Shown here in pieces: positions 19,616 to 30,500 of a DNA stretch of 64,000 bases. Origin of the DNA: Ophiura sarsii. Its lineage: Eukaryota; Echinodermata; Ophiuroidea; Amphilepidida; Ophiuridae. The position numbers and the translations under genes were made by a program. Within the stretch, counting starts at the first letter, position 1; each line of letters begins with the position of its first letter. The notes under the pieces were generated by a model. That model saw only the letters and a program-made list of their open reading frames with translations, was not told the DNA's origin and did no database searches. The stretch lies in NCBI GenBank assembly GCA_035610835.1, contig CM069447.1, forward strand, positions 57,481,048 through 57,545,047. Reading direction: 5' to 3'.

Positions 19616-22048
19616 GTGGACACCCAGCTTAAATCCAAGTTCACAATGGACACCCAGCTTAAATCCAAGTTCACAATGGACACCCAGCTTAAATCCAAGT
19701 TCACAATAGACACCCAGCTTAAATCCACGTTCACAATGGACACCCAGCTTATATCCAAGTTCACAATAGACACCCAGCTTAAATCCACGTTCACAATGGA
19801 CACCCAGCTTAAATCCACATTCACAATGGACACCCAGCTTATATCCAAGTTCACAATGGACACCCAGCTTATATCCAAATTCACAAAGGACACCCAGCTT
19901 AAATCCAAATTCACAATGGACACCCAGCTTATATCCAAGTTCACAATGGACACCCAGCTTATATCCCAGTTCACAATGGACACCCAGCTTACATCCAAGT
20001 TCACAATGGACACCCAGCTTACATCCAAGTTCACAATGGACACCCAGCTTATATCCCAGTTCACAATGGACACCCAGCTTACATCCAAGTTCACAATGGA
20101 CACCCAGCTTATATCCAAGTTCACAATGGACACCCAGCTTATATCCAAGTTCACAATGGACACCCAGCTTATATCCCAGTTCACAATGGACACCCATCTT
20201 ACATCCACGTTCACAATGGACACCCAGCTTATATCCAAGTTCACAATGGACACCCAGCTTATATCCAAATTCACAATGGACACCCAGCTTAAATCCACGT
20301 TCACAATGGACACCCAGCTTATATCCCAGTTCACAATGGACACCCAGCTTATATCCAAGTTCACAATGGACACCCAGCTTATATCCCAGTTCACAATGGA
20401 CACCCAGCTTACATCCACGTTCACAATGGACACCCAGCTTATATCCAAGTTCACAATGGACACCCAGCTTATATCCAAATTCACAATGGACACCCAGCTT
20501 AAATCCACGTTCACAATGGTCACCCAGCTTAAATCCACATTCACAATGGACACCCAGCTTATATCCAAGTTCACAATGGACACCCAGCTTATATCCAAGT
20601 TCACAATGGATACCCAGCTTACATCCACGTTCACAATGGACACCCAGCTTACATCCACGTTCACAATGGACACGCAGCTTATATCCAAGTTCACAATGGA
20701 CACCCAGCTTATATCCAAGTTCACAATGGACACCCAGCTTATATCCAAATTCACAATGGACACCCAGCTTAAATCCACGTTCACAATGGACACCCAGCTT
20801 ACATCCAAGTTCACAATGGACACCCAGCTTATATCCAAGTTCACAATGGACACCAGCTTATATCCAAGTTCACAATGGACACCCAGCTTATATCCAAGTT
20901 CAAAATGGACACCCAGCTTATATCCAAGTTCACAATGGACACCCAGCTTATATCCAAGTTCACAATGGACACCCAGCTTATATCCAAGTTCACAATGGAC
21001 ACCCAGCTTAAATCCAAGTTCACAATGGACACCCAGCTTATATCCAAGTTCACAATGGACACCCAGCTTATATCCAAGTTCACAATGGACACCCAGCTTA
21101 TATCCAAGTTCACAATGGACACCCAGCTTATATCCAAGTTCACAATGGACACCCAGCTTATATCCAAGTTCAAAATGGACACCCAGCTTATATCCAAGTT
21201 CACAATGGACACCCAGCTTATATCCAAGTTCACAATGGACACCCAGCTTATATCCAAGTTCACAATGGACACCCAGCTTAAATCCAAGTACACAATGGAC
21301 ACCCAGCTTATATCCAAGTTCACAATGGACACCCAGCTTATATCCAAGTTCACAATGGACACCCAGCTTATATCCAAGTTCACAATGGACACCCAGCTTA
21401 TATCCAAGTTCACAATGGACACCCAGCTTATATCCAAGTTCACAATGGACACCCAGCTTATATCCAAGTTCACAATGGACACCCAGCTTATATTCAAGTT
21501 CACAATGGACACCCAGCTTATATCCCAGTTCACAATGGACACCCAGCTTATATCCAAGTTCACAATGGACACCCAGCTTATATCCAAGTTCACAATGGAC
21601 ACCCAGCTTATATCCAAGTTCACAATGGACACCCAGCTTATATCCAAGTTCACAATGGACACCCAGCTTATATCCAAGTTCACAATGGACACCCAGCTTA
21701 AATCCAAGTTCACAATGGACACCCAGCTTATATCCAAGTTCATAATGGACACCCAGCTTATATCCAAGTTCACAATGGACACCCAGCTTATATCCAAGTT
21801 CACAATAGACACCCAGCTTAAATCCAAATTCACAATGGACACCCAGCTTAAATCCAAGTTCACAATGGACACCCAGCTTATATCCAAGTTCATAATGGAC
21901 ACCCAGCTTATATCCAAGTTCACAATGGACACCCAGCTTAAATCCAAGTTCACAATGGACACCCAGCTTACATCCACGTTCACATGGACACTCAGCTTAC
22001 ATTCAAGTTCACAATGGACACACAGCTCAACAAATCCAAGTTCAACAA
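19616..22048. repeat. 30-bp minisatellite, array 1 (about 79 units)
   Basis: The unit is CACCCAGCTTATATCCAAG followed by TTCACAATGGA, with variants at a few fixed positions (TATATCC/TAAATCC/TACATCC; CCAAG/CCACG/CCCAG). Because 30 is a multiple of three and the unit lacks stops, long open frames occur on both strands; these are artefacts of the repeat. One unit near 20851 is 29 bp (missing a C) and recurs at the matching place in arrays 2 and 3. The last units degenerate before unique sequence at 22049. Confidence 0.95.
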
Positions 22049-22479
22049 AGCATGTTTTTTTTCCATTAATAATAAATATTGTCCTCACAATTGGTACTTC
22101 AGATTTGGCATTTTATTCATATAACATCCATTCTTTATTAAATGATAACATTTCATTAATCAATAATGAGTTAAATTTGATACAATCTCATTGGAGAGGG
22201 TAAATGCACTGGGATAAACGGACAATTTTGTGTAGATAAACGGAGTGCGGTTAAATAATGACCAACCAATACGTGTTGAGCCATGCTTAGCGAACGCATC
22301 GAACAACTCCCGTGACGGACAGCCAGTGCGTTTACCCTCTCTGATATATGGTTTTCAATCCGTACGAATCTGGATACCATCCCTGAGTCACTATTTCCTT
22401 ATTTTAACTCTGCCCGTAAGTTGGATGCCACAGAACCAATATGATTTGGTTAGTTCAGAGCACAGTCATGTAGGCTGGG
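22049..22479. other. Spacer between minisatellites, with a short inverted repeat
   Basis: Present in all three units (22049, 40985 and 61562 onwards). GAGAGGGTAAATGCACTGG near 22194 and CCAGTGCGTTTACCCTCTC near 22323 form inverted repeats of a likely small MITE. No exon seen. Confidence 0.5.
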
Positions 22480-24924
22480 TAAGTCATATCTAGTGAATTA
22501 TGCCTCAATATGGGGACATATATTGATGGGATTAATTCATACACATGTAATTGTAGACTAGGTTTTGTAGGAGACATGTGTGAAATGGGTAAGTCATATC
22601 TAGTGAACCGTGCCTTAATATGGGGACATGTATTGATGGGATTAATTCATACACATGTAATTGTAGACTAGGATTAATGTAGGAGACATGTGTGAAATGG
22701 GTAAGTAATATCTAGTGAACCATGCTTTAATATGGGGACATGTATTGATGGGATTAATTCATACACATGTAATTGTAGACTAGGTTTTGTAGGAGACTTA
22801 GTGAAATGGGTAAGTCATATCTAGTGAACCTCAATATGGGGGGACATGTATTGATGGGATTAATTCATACACATGTAATTGTAGACTAGGTTTTGTAGGA
22901 GACATGTGTGAAATGGGTAAGTCATATCTAGTGAACCGTGCCTCAATATGGGGACATGTATTGATGGGATTAATTCATACACATGTAATTGTAGACTAGG
23001 TTTCGTAGGAGACATGTGTGAAATGGGTAAGTCATATATAGTGAACCATGCCTCAATCTGAGGACATGTATTGATGGGATTAATTCATACACATGTAATT
23101 GTAGACTAGTTTTTGTAGGAGACTTAGTGAAATGGGCAAGTCATATCTAGTGAACCTCAATATGGGGGGGGGGGACATGTATTGATGGGATTAATTCATA
23201 CACATGTAATTGTAGACTAGGTTTTGTAGGAGACATGTGTGAAATGGGTAAGTCATATCTAGTGAACCGTGCCTCAATATGGGGACATGTATTGATGGGA
23301 TTAATTCATACACATGTAATTGTAGACTAGGTTTTGTAGGAGACATGTGTGAAATGGGTAAGTCATATCTAGTGAACCATGCTTCAATATGGGGACATGT
23401 ATTGATGGGATTAATTCATACACATATAATTGTAGACTAGGTTTTGTAGGAGACATGTGTGAAATAGGTAAGTCATATCCAGTGAACCATGCTTCAATAT
23501 GGGGACATGTATTATGGGATTAATTCATACACTTGTAATTGTAGACTAGGTTATGTAGGAGACATGTGTGAAATGGGTAAGTCATATCTAGTGAACCATG
23601 CCTCAATATTAGGACATGTATTGATGGGATTAATTCATACACTTGTAATTGTAGACTAGGTTTTGTAGGAGACATGTGTGAAATGGGTAATATCTAATGA
23701 ACCATGCTTTAATATGGGGACATGTATTGATGGGATTAATTCATACACATGTAATTGTAGACTAGGTTATGTAGGAGACATGTGTGAAATGGGTAAGTCA
23801 TATCTAGTGAACCGTGCCTCAATATGGGGACATGTATTGATGGGATTAATTCATACACATGTAATTGTAGACTAGGTTTTGTAGGAGACATGTGTGAAAT
23901 GGGTAAGTCATATCTAGTGAACCATGCTTCAATATGGGGACATGTATTGATGGGATTAATTCATACACATATAATTGTAGACTAGGTTTTGTAGGAGACA
24001 TGTGTGAAATGGGTAAGTCATATCTAGTGAACCATGCTTCAATATGGGGACATGTATTATGGGATTAATTCATACACTTGTAATTGTAGACTAGGTTATG
24101 TAGGAGACATGTGTGAAATGGGTAAGTCATATCTAGTGAACCATGCTTTAATATGGGGACATGTATTGATGGGATTAATTCATACACATGTAATTGTAGA
24201 CTAGGTTTTGTAGGAGACATGTGTGAAATAGGTAAGTCATATCTAGTGAACCATGCCTCAATATGGGGACATGTATTGATGGGATTAATTCATACACATG
24301 TAATTGTAGACTAGGTTTTGTAGGAGACATGTGTGAAATGGGTAAGTCATATCTAGTGAACCATGCCTCAATATGAGGACATGTATTGATGGGATTAATT
24401 CATACACTTGTAATTGTAGACTAGGTTTTGTAGGAGACATGTGTGAAATGGGTAATATCTAGTGAACCATGCTTTAATATGGGGACATGTATTGATGGGA
24501 TTAATTCATACACATGTAATTGTAGACTAGGTTATGTAGGAGACATGTGTGAAATGGGTAAGTCATATCTAGTGAACCATGCCTCAATTTGGGGACGTGT
24601 ATTGATGGGATTAATTCATACACATGTAATTGTAGACTAGGTTATGTAGGAGACATGTGTGAAATGGGTAAGTCATATCTATAGTGAACCATGCTTCAAT
24701 ATGGGGACATGTATTGATGGGATTAATTCATACACATGTAATTGTAGACTAGGTTATGTAGGAGACATGTGTGAAATGGATAAGTCATATCTAGTGAACC
24801 ATGCTTCAATATGGGGACATGTATTGATGGGATTAATTCATACACATGTAATTGTAGACTAGGTTTTGAAGGAGACATGTGTGAAATGGGTAAGTCATAT
24901 CTAGTGAACCATGCCTCAATAGTA
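22480..24924 (+). repeat. 110-bp minisatellite derived from an EGF exon, array 1 (about 22 units)
   Basis: Each unit holds, in one frame, [20 protein letters not shown] then [11 protein letters not shown], which is an EGF-like domain lacking only its first cysteine. It is followed by a consensus splice donor (GAAATGG then GTAAGT) and about 10 bp of intron ending ATATCTAG. The unit is usually 110 bp, so the EGF frame shifts from one unit to the next; variants of 106 and 112 bp occur. No proper acceptor with a pyrimidine tract precedes the units. The array is therefore a decayed, non-coding expansion of an EGF exon's 3' part, in the transcription direction of the EGF gene and upstream of its first intact exon here. 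Confidence 0.85.
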
Positions 24925-25197
24925 GAGTTATTCTTCTGAAGTTTTCAACTCTTCTTAGGAGAATTGTTTAAGAATTTGTGAGTTAATATTCACGATATAG
25001 ACCCTATATTTTTAACCAATTGTATTGATTATTGCGATTCTATATGGATTTAAAAAAAAATGAAAGCCAAATATATGGCTTTTATTATTTGTAGCACTTT
25101 TGAGAAAAAAATCCCATTCTTTCTGACTCTCACCTTGTAGAGCAGAAGATACTGTTATGATGTTGACTGTTGAAAATGTTCTCCTTTCCTCTGTCTA

Positions 25198-25631
25198 TAT
25201 GTGACGCGACAAGCGGAATGAGTCGTATGTCGGGAATATTGATTTTGAGTTATAGGTAAAAAGAAGTGACAAATTCTAATGTTTTACATTGTTTTCTCAG
25301 TTGGTAAATTGTTTTGTAACTTAAAGACTCAAAGTTCAATGTTAATGGGGTTTGGACCATACTGTAGCATTTTTCACCTGCTTTTAGATGATGGACAAAT
25401 ATCAAAATTCAAAACTGCCGACATGTGACTCATTTCACTTGATCACGTCACATATATAAACTCCTCAAAAAAAGATCTGTTCAATTGCCTATATCTCTAG
25501 TTTTTAAGTTACAAACAGTTTTCCAACTGAGAAAACAAAGTAAAACATAAAAACTTGTCACTTCCTTTTACCTATAACTCAAAATCAATATTCCCGACAT
25601 ACGACTCATTCCGCTTGATGGCATCACATAT
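25198..25631. mobile_element. MITE with about 130-bp inverted arms (unit 1)
   Basis: The left arm (TATGTGACGCGACAAGCGG onwards, to about 25327) and the right arm (about 25501-25631) are imperfect reverse complements, including TGAGTCGTATGTCGGGAATA. Non-coding. The family shares the TATGTGAC tip with the MITE at 1896-2132. Confidence 0.8.
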
Positions 25632-25755
25632 GTTTATAATGTGTTGCATATCAATGGGAAGTTGATCTGTTCATAAACAATGCCACATTTTGTAGTAATA
25701 ATTTATTTCAAGTATGTTGCCATCAGAATTCCGTTTACAGCAAACAATCATGATA

Positions 25756-26104
25756 AGGCAACAACAAAAGTTGACTTGCCCTTTCAGGGCCAGAGTCTGG
25801 GTCGGACAGTCGGATTTTTTTAATCTTTTTAAATTTAAACAAGGAGATACTACACAAAAACACGTTTTAAAGATTTGATTTTTTTTGATTTTTTTTGTTT
25901 TGATTTTTTTGATTTTTAAACAAGCAGATACTACTCAAAAACATGTTTTTATCTTTCTTTATTGTTATGTGCTTCTTTCAACAACAAAAAAAATTCTATT
26001 TTTTTTTTTTACTTTGGAAAAAATAAAAAATAAAAATAGCGACCCTAGATTTCCGAAAATTTGGGTCGGTCGGAAAGGGCAAGTCAATTTTTTTTTTTTT
26101 GCCT
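25756..26104. mobile_element. MITE with GTTGACTTGCCCTTTC ends (unit 1)
   Basis: The left end AGGCAAC then GTTGACTTGCCCTTTC and the right end GAAAGGGCAAGTCAA then T-run and GCCT are inverted repeats of about 30 bp, with internal inverted copies of GGGTCGGACAGTCGG-like sequence. The right end lies about 50 bp upstream of the first EGF exon. Another copy is inverted at 42840-43092. Confidence 0.75.
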
Positions 26105-26155
26105 AACAAATAAACGTTCTACCTTTTCTATTATTGATTCCTTTTTTCCCTTCAG

Positions 26156-26269
26156 TAACCCCTGAGTGCACTAGTGAGCCCTGTCAAAATGGTGGAACAT
26201 GCTTTGAAGGCACCAATAGTTACTTCTGCTTCTGTCAGCCCGAATATTATGGCTCTAACTGTGAAACTG
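26156..26269 (+). CDS. EGF-like domain exon A (unit 1)
   Basis: The acceptor (CTTTTTTCCCTTCAG) and donor (GTAAGT) enclose 114 bp, a symmetrical phase 1-1 exon encoding one complete EGF-like domain. The peptide reads PECTSEPCQNGGTCFEGTNS and continues to YYGSNCET, with six cysteines in EGF spacing. CTSEPC fits the O-glucose consensus (C-x-S-x-P/A-C) and CQNGGTC fits the O-fucose consensus (C-x4-S/T-C) known from Notch. Expected to be extracellular. Symmetrical exons of this kind are easily duplicated; indeed its 3' part is duplicated just downstream. Confidence 0.93.
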
Positions 26270-26300
26270 GTAAGTTTAACCTGTGAGCATCGCCTTCTTT

Positions 26301-26376
26301 GGTACATGCTTTGAAGGCACCAATAGTTGCTTCTGCTTCTGTCAGCCCGAATATACTGGCTCTAATTGTGAAATTG
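26301..26376 (+). pseudogene. Partial duplicate of EGF exon A
   Basis: A copy of the last 76 bp of exon A (from GGTACATGCTTTGAAGGC) starts 107 bp after the matching position in the exon. It includes the intervening intron start. The donor has decayed (TTGTTAAGT instead of CTGGTAAGT) and there is no acceptor, so it is not expected to be spliced in. Confidence 0.88.
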
Positions 26377-26850
26377 TTAAGTTTAAGGGCAGCTGATACA
26401 CCTTCCGGTATTCAAAATTTAAACACGGCCCCTGCAACGGTGTTCAACGATGGCAATTTTTATTCATTAACGTTTTGAGCTATTTAATTTTCATTTACTC
26501 AATTGATATGTTAGCAAAACTTTAAATGTCCGTAACTTGACAATTTGTATTTGATGTTTTGAGACAAAGTGATTTTCAATATGTAACTTTGGTAAGGAAT
26601 GTGGTTATCCAAAATGCCCGTTGATATCACGATATAAATAACTCAATATTCATATGTCCCTCATTGTGCCTCATTTACTCGTGTTGGGTCACATGTGTCA
26701 ATGGTCCGATTAAAATTTCAAATCACTGTTAAAGGCATATTATGTTATCTTTTTCAGGGGGGTGCCCTCTATTCATGATTTTTTTTTAGAAAGTAGATTT
26801 TCTTGCAGATTTACATTTCATAATTTGACCTTCTCTCCACTTTACTTCAG

Positions 26851-26964
26851 TTCAAGACGTATGTGCTAGTTCACCTTGTCTGAATGGTGCAACGTGTGTT
26901 TCCTCCAGTGGTGCATATACGTGTGAATGTTACACAGGATACACAGGCATCAACTGCGAAACAG
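26851..26964 (+). CDS. EGF-like domain exon B (unit 1)
   Basis: The acceptor (CCACTTTACTTCAG) and donor (GTAAGC) enclose 114 bp, phase 1-1. The domain reads [20 protein letters not shown] to [11 protein letters not shown] with six cysteines. CASSPC fits the O-glucose and CLNGATC the O-fucose consensus; [10 protein letters not shown] also fits the extracellular O-GlcNAc (EOGT) pattern C-x-x-G-x-T-G-x-x-C. It is about 90% like exon C, so B and C arose by exon duplication that included flanking intron. Confidence 0.93.
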
Positions 26965-27083
26965 GTAAGCTTGAGGGCGCCTTATATAACTAGGAAAACG
27001 AAAAAGGATTCATTGTCAAGTGTCTGGCTTCCAATGGCATCATATGACTTCAGTTGGCTTCTGATAGCTGCTATTTGATCTCA

Positions 27084-27508
27084 AACGTGACCCAACATGA
27101 GTTAATGAGGCACAATTCGGCAGAAGCTAATTTGATTTAATAGCACAACAATTAATTAATTTTACTTATAATATACACAGACATAATTCAAATTTATAAA
27201 AAGTCTTATTTCTGATCCTTGACACAAATTGTACCTAATCAAAGATTCAAATTCATGAAAAATAAAGAGTTATATTTTGAGGTATTTTAATTTTCTTATA
27301 CTCCATTGATTTGGTAACAAAATCAAAACTTTAAATGTCCACAACTTAACAATTTGTATTTGATGTTTTGAGACAAAGTGATTTTCAATAATATGTAACT
27401 TTGGTTAGGAATGTGATTAACCAAAATGTCCCTTGATATCACGATATAAATACCTCAATATTCATATGTCCCGCATTGTGCCTCAATTACTCGTGTTGGG
27501 TCACATAT
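27084..27508. mobile_element. MITE with GTGACCCAACA ends (unit 1)
   Basis: The left end GTGACCCAACATGAGTTAAT and the right end, which reversed reads GTGACCCAACACGAGTAATT, form inverted repeats of about 40 bp. Orphan ends of the same family lie near 26650-26700 (right end) and 28175-28220 (left end), in the introns flanking exons B and C. Confidence 0.7.
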
Positions 27509-27943
27509 GTGTCAATGGTCCGATTAACATTTCAAATCACTGCCCCCCCCCCCCCCCCTCTCAATGGGAAGACATTACCTTTACTGATGATACTTTTGAA
27601 TGAATCTACTGGCAATTTGCATATTTTCCTTTTTTTAGAAGTGTCAAAAATCTCAACAATTTTGATACTGCTTTCAACGTGGCAGGCATCTGCAGACGAC
27701 ATTCCAAATGTTTGCAAAATTTTTCAAAAATGTCACAATTATTGAAATTCATCACTATATTTGGGACCGCCATGAGAAATGCATTAAAATAAGTATAAAC
27801 ATGCCTAGTATTGGTTCAGTAATTCTTGAGATAGACATGGGAAAGGTTTCTGCAAAATAAAGTGTTAACAAATGACTGGGATAAAATACACTGATAAGGT
27901 ACAGTTCTTTGTTGATTTGACCTTTTCTCCACTTTACTTCCAG

Positions 27944-28057
27944 TTCAAGACGTATGTGCTAGTTTACCTTGTCTGAATGGTGCAACTTGTGTTTCCTCCA
28001 GTGGTGCATATACATGTGAATGTTACACAGGATACACAGGCGTCAACTGCGAAACAG
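27944..28057 (+). CDS. EGF-like domain exon C (unit 1)
   Basis: Acceptor (TTTACTTCCAG) and donor (GTAAGC); 114 bp, phase 1-1. The domain reads [20 protein letters not shown] to [11 protein letters not shown] with six cysteines. It is a close paralogue of exon B with the same putative O-glucose, O-fucose and O-GlcNAc sites. The introns around B and C share sequence too, supporting a local tandem duplication. Confidence 0.93.
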
Positions 28058-28513
28058 GTAAGCTTGAGGGCGCATTATATATAACTAGGGAAACGGATTC
28101 ATTGTCATGTATCCAGCTTCCAATGGCATCACATGACTTCAGTTGGCTTCTGATAGCTGCTATTTGACCTCAAACGTGACCCAACATGAGTTAATAAGAC
28201 ACAATGCGGCAAAAGCTAATTTGATTTAATAGCACAACAATTTAATGGGGGACAAAGACACAATAAGTCAAATTTATAAAAGTCTTATTTCTAATCTTTG
28301 ACATATCTTGTACCCAATCATCATATATTCAAATTCATGAAAATGAAGAGGTAAACTTCAATTTGAGGTATTTTATTTTCATGAACTCCATTGATTTAAT
28401 ATTGTTTTAATGTTGGTTTTGTTAAAACAAAACAAACGCTTTTTGAAAGTGTCCCCCCCCCCCCCCCCCCCAACTAACATCATCCTTATAATATCATGTA
28501 AATTATTTTTGTA

Positions 28514-28893
28514 AGGGAGAGCGTGTTGGCGCAGCGGTAGATACCCTCGCTTTGCACCAATGAATCCCGGGTTCGAAATCTGTGCTCAGTCGGGCTTTAT
28601 GTGCATTTGGTTTATCACGATCCATACACGCTCTCACAGGTTTTCTCCCGGATCTCCAGTTTCCTCCTGCTTTCAAAATCTGTGATTAGTTGTTTCGGTT
28701 ATCAAAAACTTCCTTGACCCAATGGTATTTGGGGAGCTGCATTGAAAAATGGTGGATGTTACAATCTAAGTGCGGATAGGTTTGCTAGAAAGTTGATGCG
28801 ACCTGATTCTGATGATTCACCAGCAGCGAAATTACAGCGCTTTGATCACTTTGGAAAGGCGCTATATAAATACTAATTATTATTATTATTATT
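28514..28893 (+). mobile_element. tRNA-derived SINE (unit 1)
   Basis: The head has RNA polymerase III boxes: A box TGGCGCAGCGG at 28527-28537 and B box GGTTCGAAATC at 28570-28580. The body matches the fragment at 3634-3930, and the tail is AGGCGCTATATAAATACTAA followed by ATT repeats. About 380 bp, complete. Confidence 0.88.
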
Positions 28894-29693
28894 CTTCAAA
28901 AATCGCATTTTGAGAAAAATGACCTTGAAAGTTGAAACACTTGGCGTTTTTATCTAAAAAGGTCATTAGACTTGATTTTTGTTTTAATGATTCAATTGTG
29001 TTTTAAATTTAAACAGCAAGTTTGTTTAATGAGTTGATGGGTGATGGTTTCCCTGCAAAAAGTACTTTTATCAAGATACACCCTTTTACCTAAATAATCA
29101 CATCAACAAGTGTATTGTGTGTTAGGCAAAACGGTTTATGTTAAGTTACATCGCATTATTTCGCATCATATGATTAGGCAAAAGGGTGTATGCAGGCCCG
29201 TAGCCAGCCTTTTCAGTTAGGGGGTTCGATTTACTGAATGCAATTAAAGACTCAATGGTCGCGCAGCGACCATCGCGCCGCGTATAGCGGCGCAGGGGGG
29301 TGTTTGAGGGTGGATGTGCCCCCCTCCAAAGTTGAAGAAATTTTAAAAATACAACCTTTAACGAAGGCATTTGGTGCACCATTTTTTCATATAATTACGA
29401 TTTTTTGTGTTCAATATATGTATTGCAAATAGGCAAATTCGCGCAGTTTTTTTTTTAATATCAATAATTTTCTTTTTACCAATTCTAAAATAGAGCCTGA
29501 ATTGAAAGCATTTGGTGCACTATTTTGAATTGCAAAATTTGTGGTTTAGGCCTTGAAAACTCAATTATTTTTTGCCTAAGCGCAAATAATTGTGAAATTC
29601 AGAAATACCGTGTTCTGGTCTATTTTGGTAAAAACAAAATGCAATTTAATGCGAATCGTTTCGTGCCTTGATAAACCTGTTGAAATAGGCATA
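28894..29693. other. Intron sequence with repeat remnants (unit 1)
   Basis: No exon seen. GGCCCGTAGCCAGCC near 29195 resembles the end of a DNA transposon, and TTTGGTGCAC occurs twice (about 29369 and 29510), but the element cannot be bounded. Confidence 0.35.
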
Positions 29694-29701
29694 CTTTTCA
29701 C

Positions 29702-30265
29702 CAGTGGCGTAGCTAGGTTATTCATATTGGGGGGGGGCGAAAAATGAAAATGAACCGACAAGACTTTTGTGATTCCAGAAATGCGCGCGTAGCGCGCGAA
29801 ATTTTTCGACTTGACACCTATTTTTGGCACGATCGAGGTAAATTTTGGCTCTAAACAAGGTTGTAGCAATGTTGCATTTTGGGGACACATGCGCGCGTAT
29901 AGGTAATAGCTGACTCGCTTGGCATACAAATGGAACACATGATAACTCAATTACGTACATTCAAACATTATTTATTAAATCAACACGCCATTAACATAGA
30001 CTATAACACGATAAATAACAGGCGTTGCAAGAATAAACAAGAGATCTGCTCTACTCCGTGGAAGCGACGAACTGGCCACGTATTGAGAAAACAGATTATT
30101 TCAGTGATTCATTTCAGTGATTCTAGATTATATACATCAATAAACATTTATAATTCCATGATTCCTGTGGTCAAATGAACCGACAGTGCCAATCTCAACC
30201 GACACGACGTCAATATGGGGAGGGGGGGGGGGGATCCCCCCCCCCCTCCTCTGGCGACGCCACTG
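29702..30265. mobile_element. hAT-type non-autonomous element with 8-bp target duplication (unit 1)
   Basis: It begins CAGTGGCGTAGC and ends GCGACGCCACTG, flanked by identical CTTTTCAC at 29694-29701 and 30266-30273. It contains G and C homopolymers near the ends, CGCGCG-rich internal sequence and no transposase. Related in its ends to the element at 4783-5337. Confidence 0.9.
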
Positions 30266-30500
30266 CTTTTCACAATCAGGCATTATTTATTTTTGGAAAG
30301 TGAGTCCAAACTACTCTCACTTCGAGGTCCGGGACTCATGTCCCACGTCAGCATGTCGGCCTGCATGTATATGAGATTCTTAAGTGAATAGATACAAGTA
30401 AGGCACGTACCTCTCCCCTCTTCTCTTCTCTTTACCTTGATTTTTTCAAAAAATCGAGGTATTCTATCTCTGCCGTTTCTTTCTTCTTTCTTTCTTTCTT

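Noticed and set aside
19616..22048. CRISPR-like array
   Set aside because: Thirty-base repeats with no unique spacers in a eukaryotic intron-rich context; a minisatellite.
19529..22203. Long open frames (up to 738 codons) over the 30-bp minisatellite, also at 39518-41003 and 60327-61714, on both strands
   Set aside because: They result from a stop-free repeat of length divisible by three; frames are open on both strands, shift at the 29-bp unit, and lack any domain or splice context.
23678..24862. Small EGF-like genes in the 110-bp array
   Set aside because: Each frame ends in the next unit, no acceptor precedes the units and the repeats carry donors; treated as exon-derived minisatellite.
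28514..28590. Functional tRNA gene
   Set aside because: A and B boxes are present but the flanks do not fold into a tRNA acceptor stem by eye and the body continues as a SINE with an ATT tail.
29576..29960. Small minus-strand frames near the hAT element (also 48356-48741)
   Set aside because: They span transposon ends and intron, show no domain and are simply duplicated with the unit.
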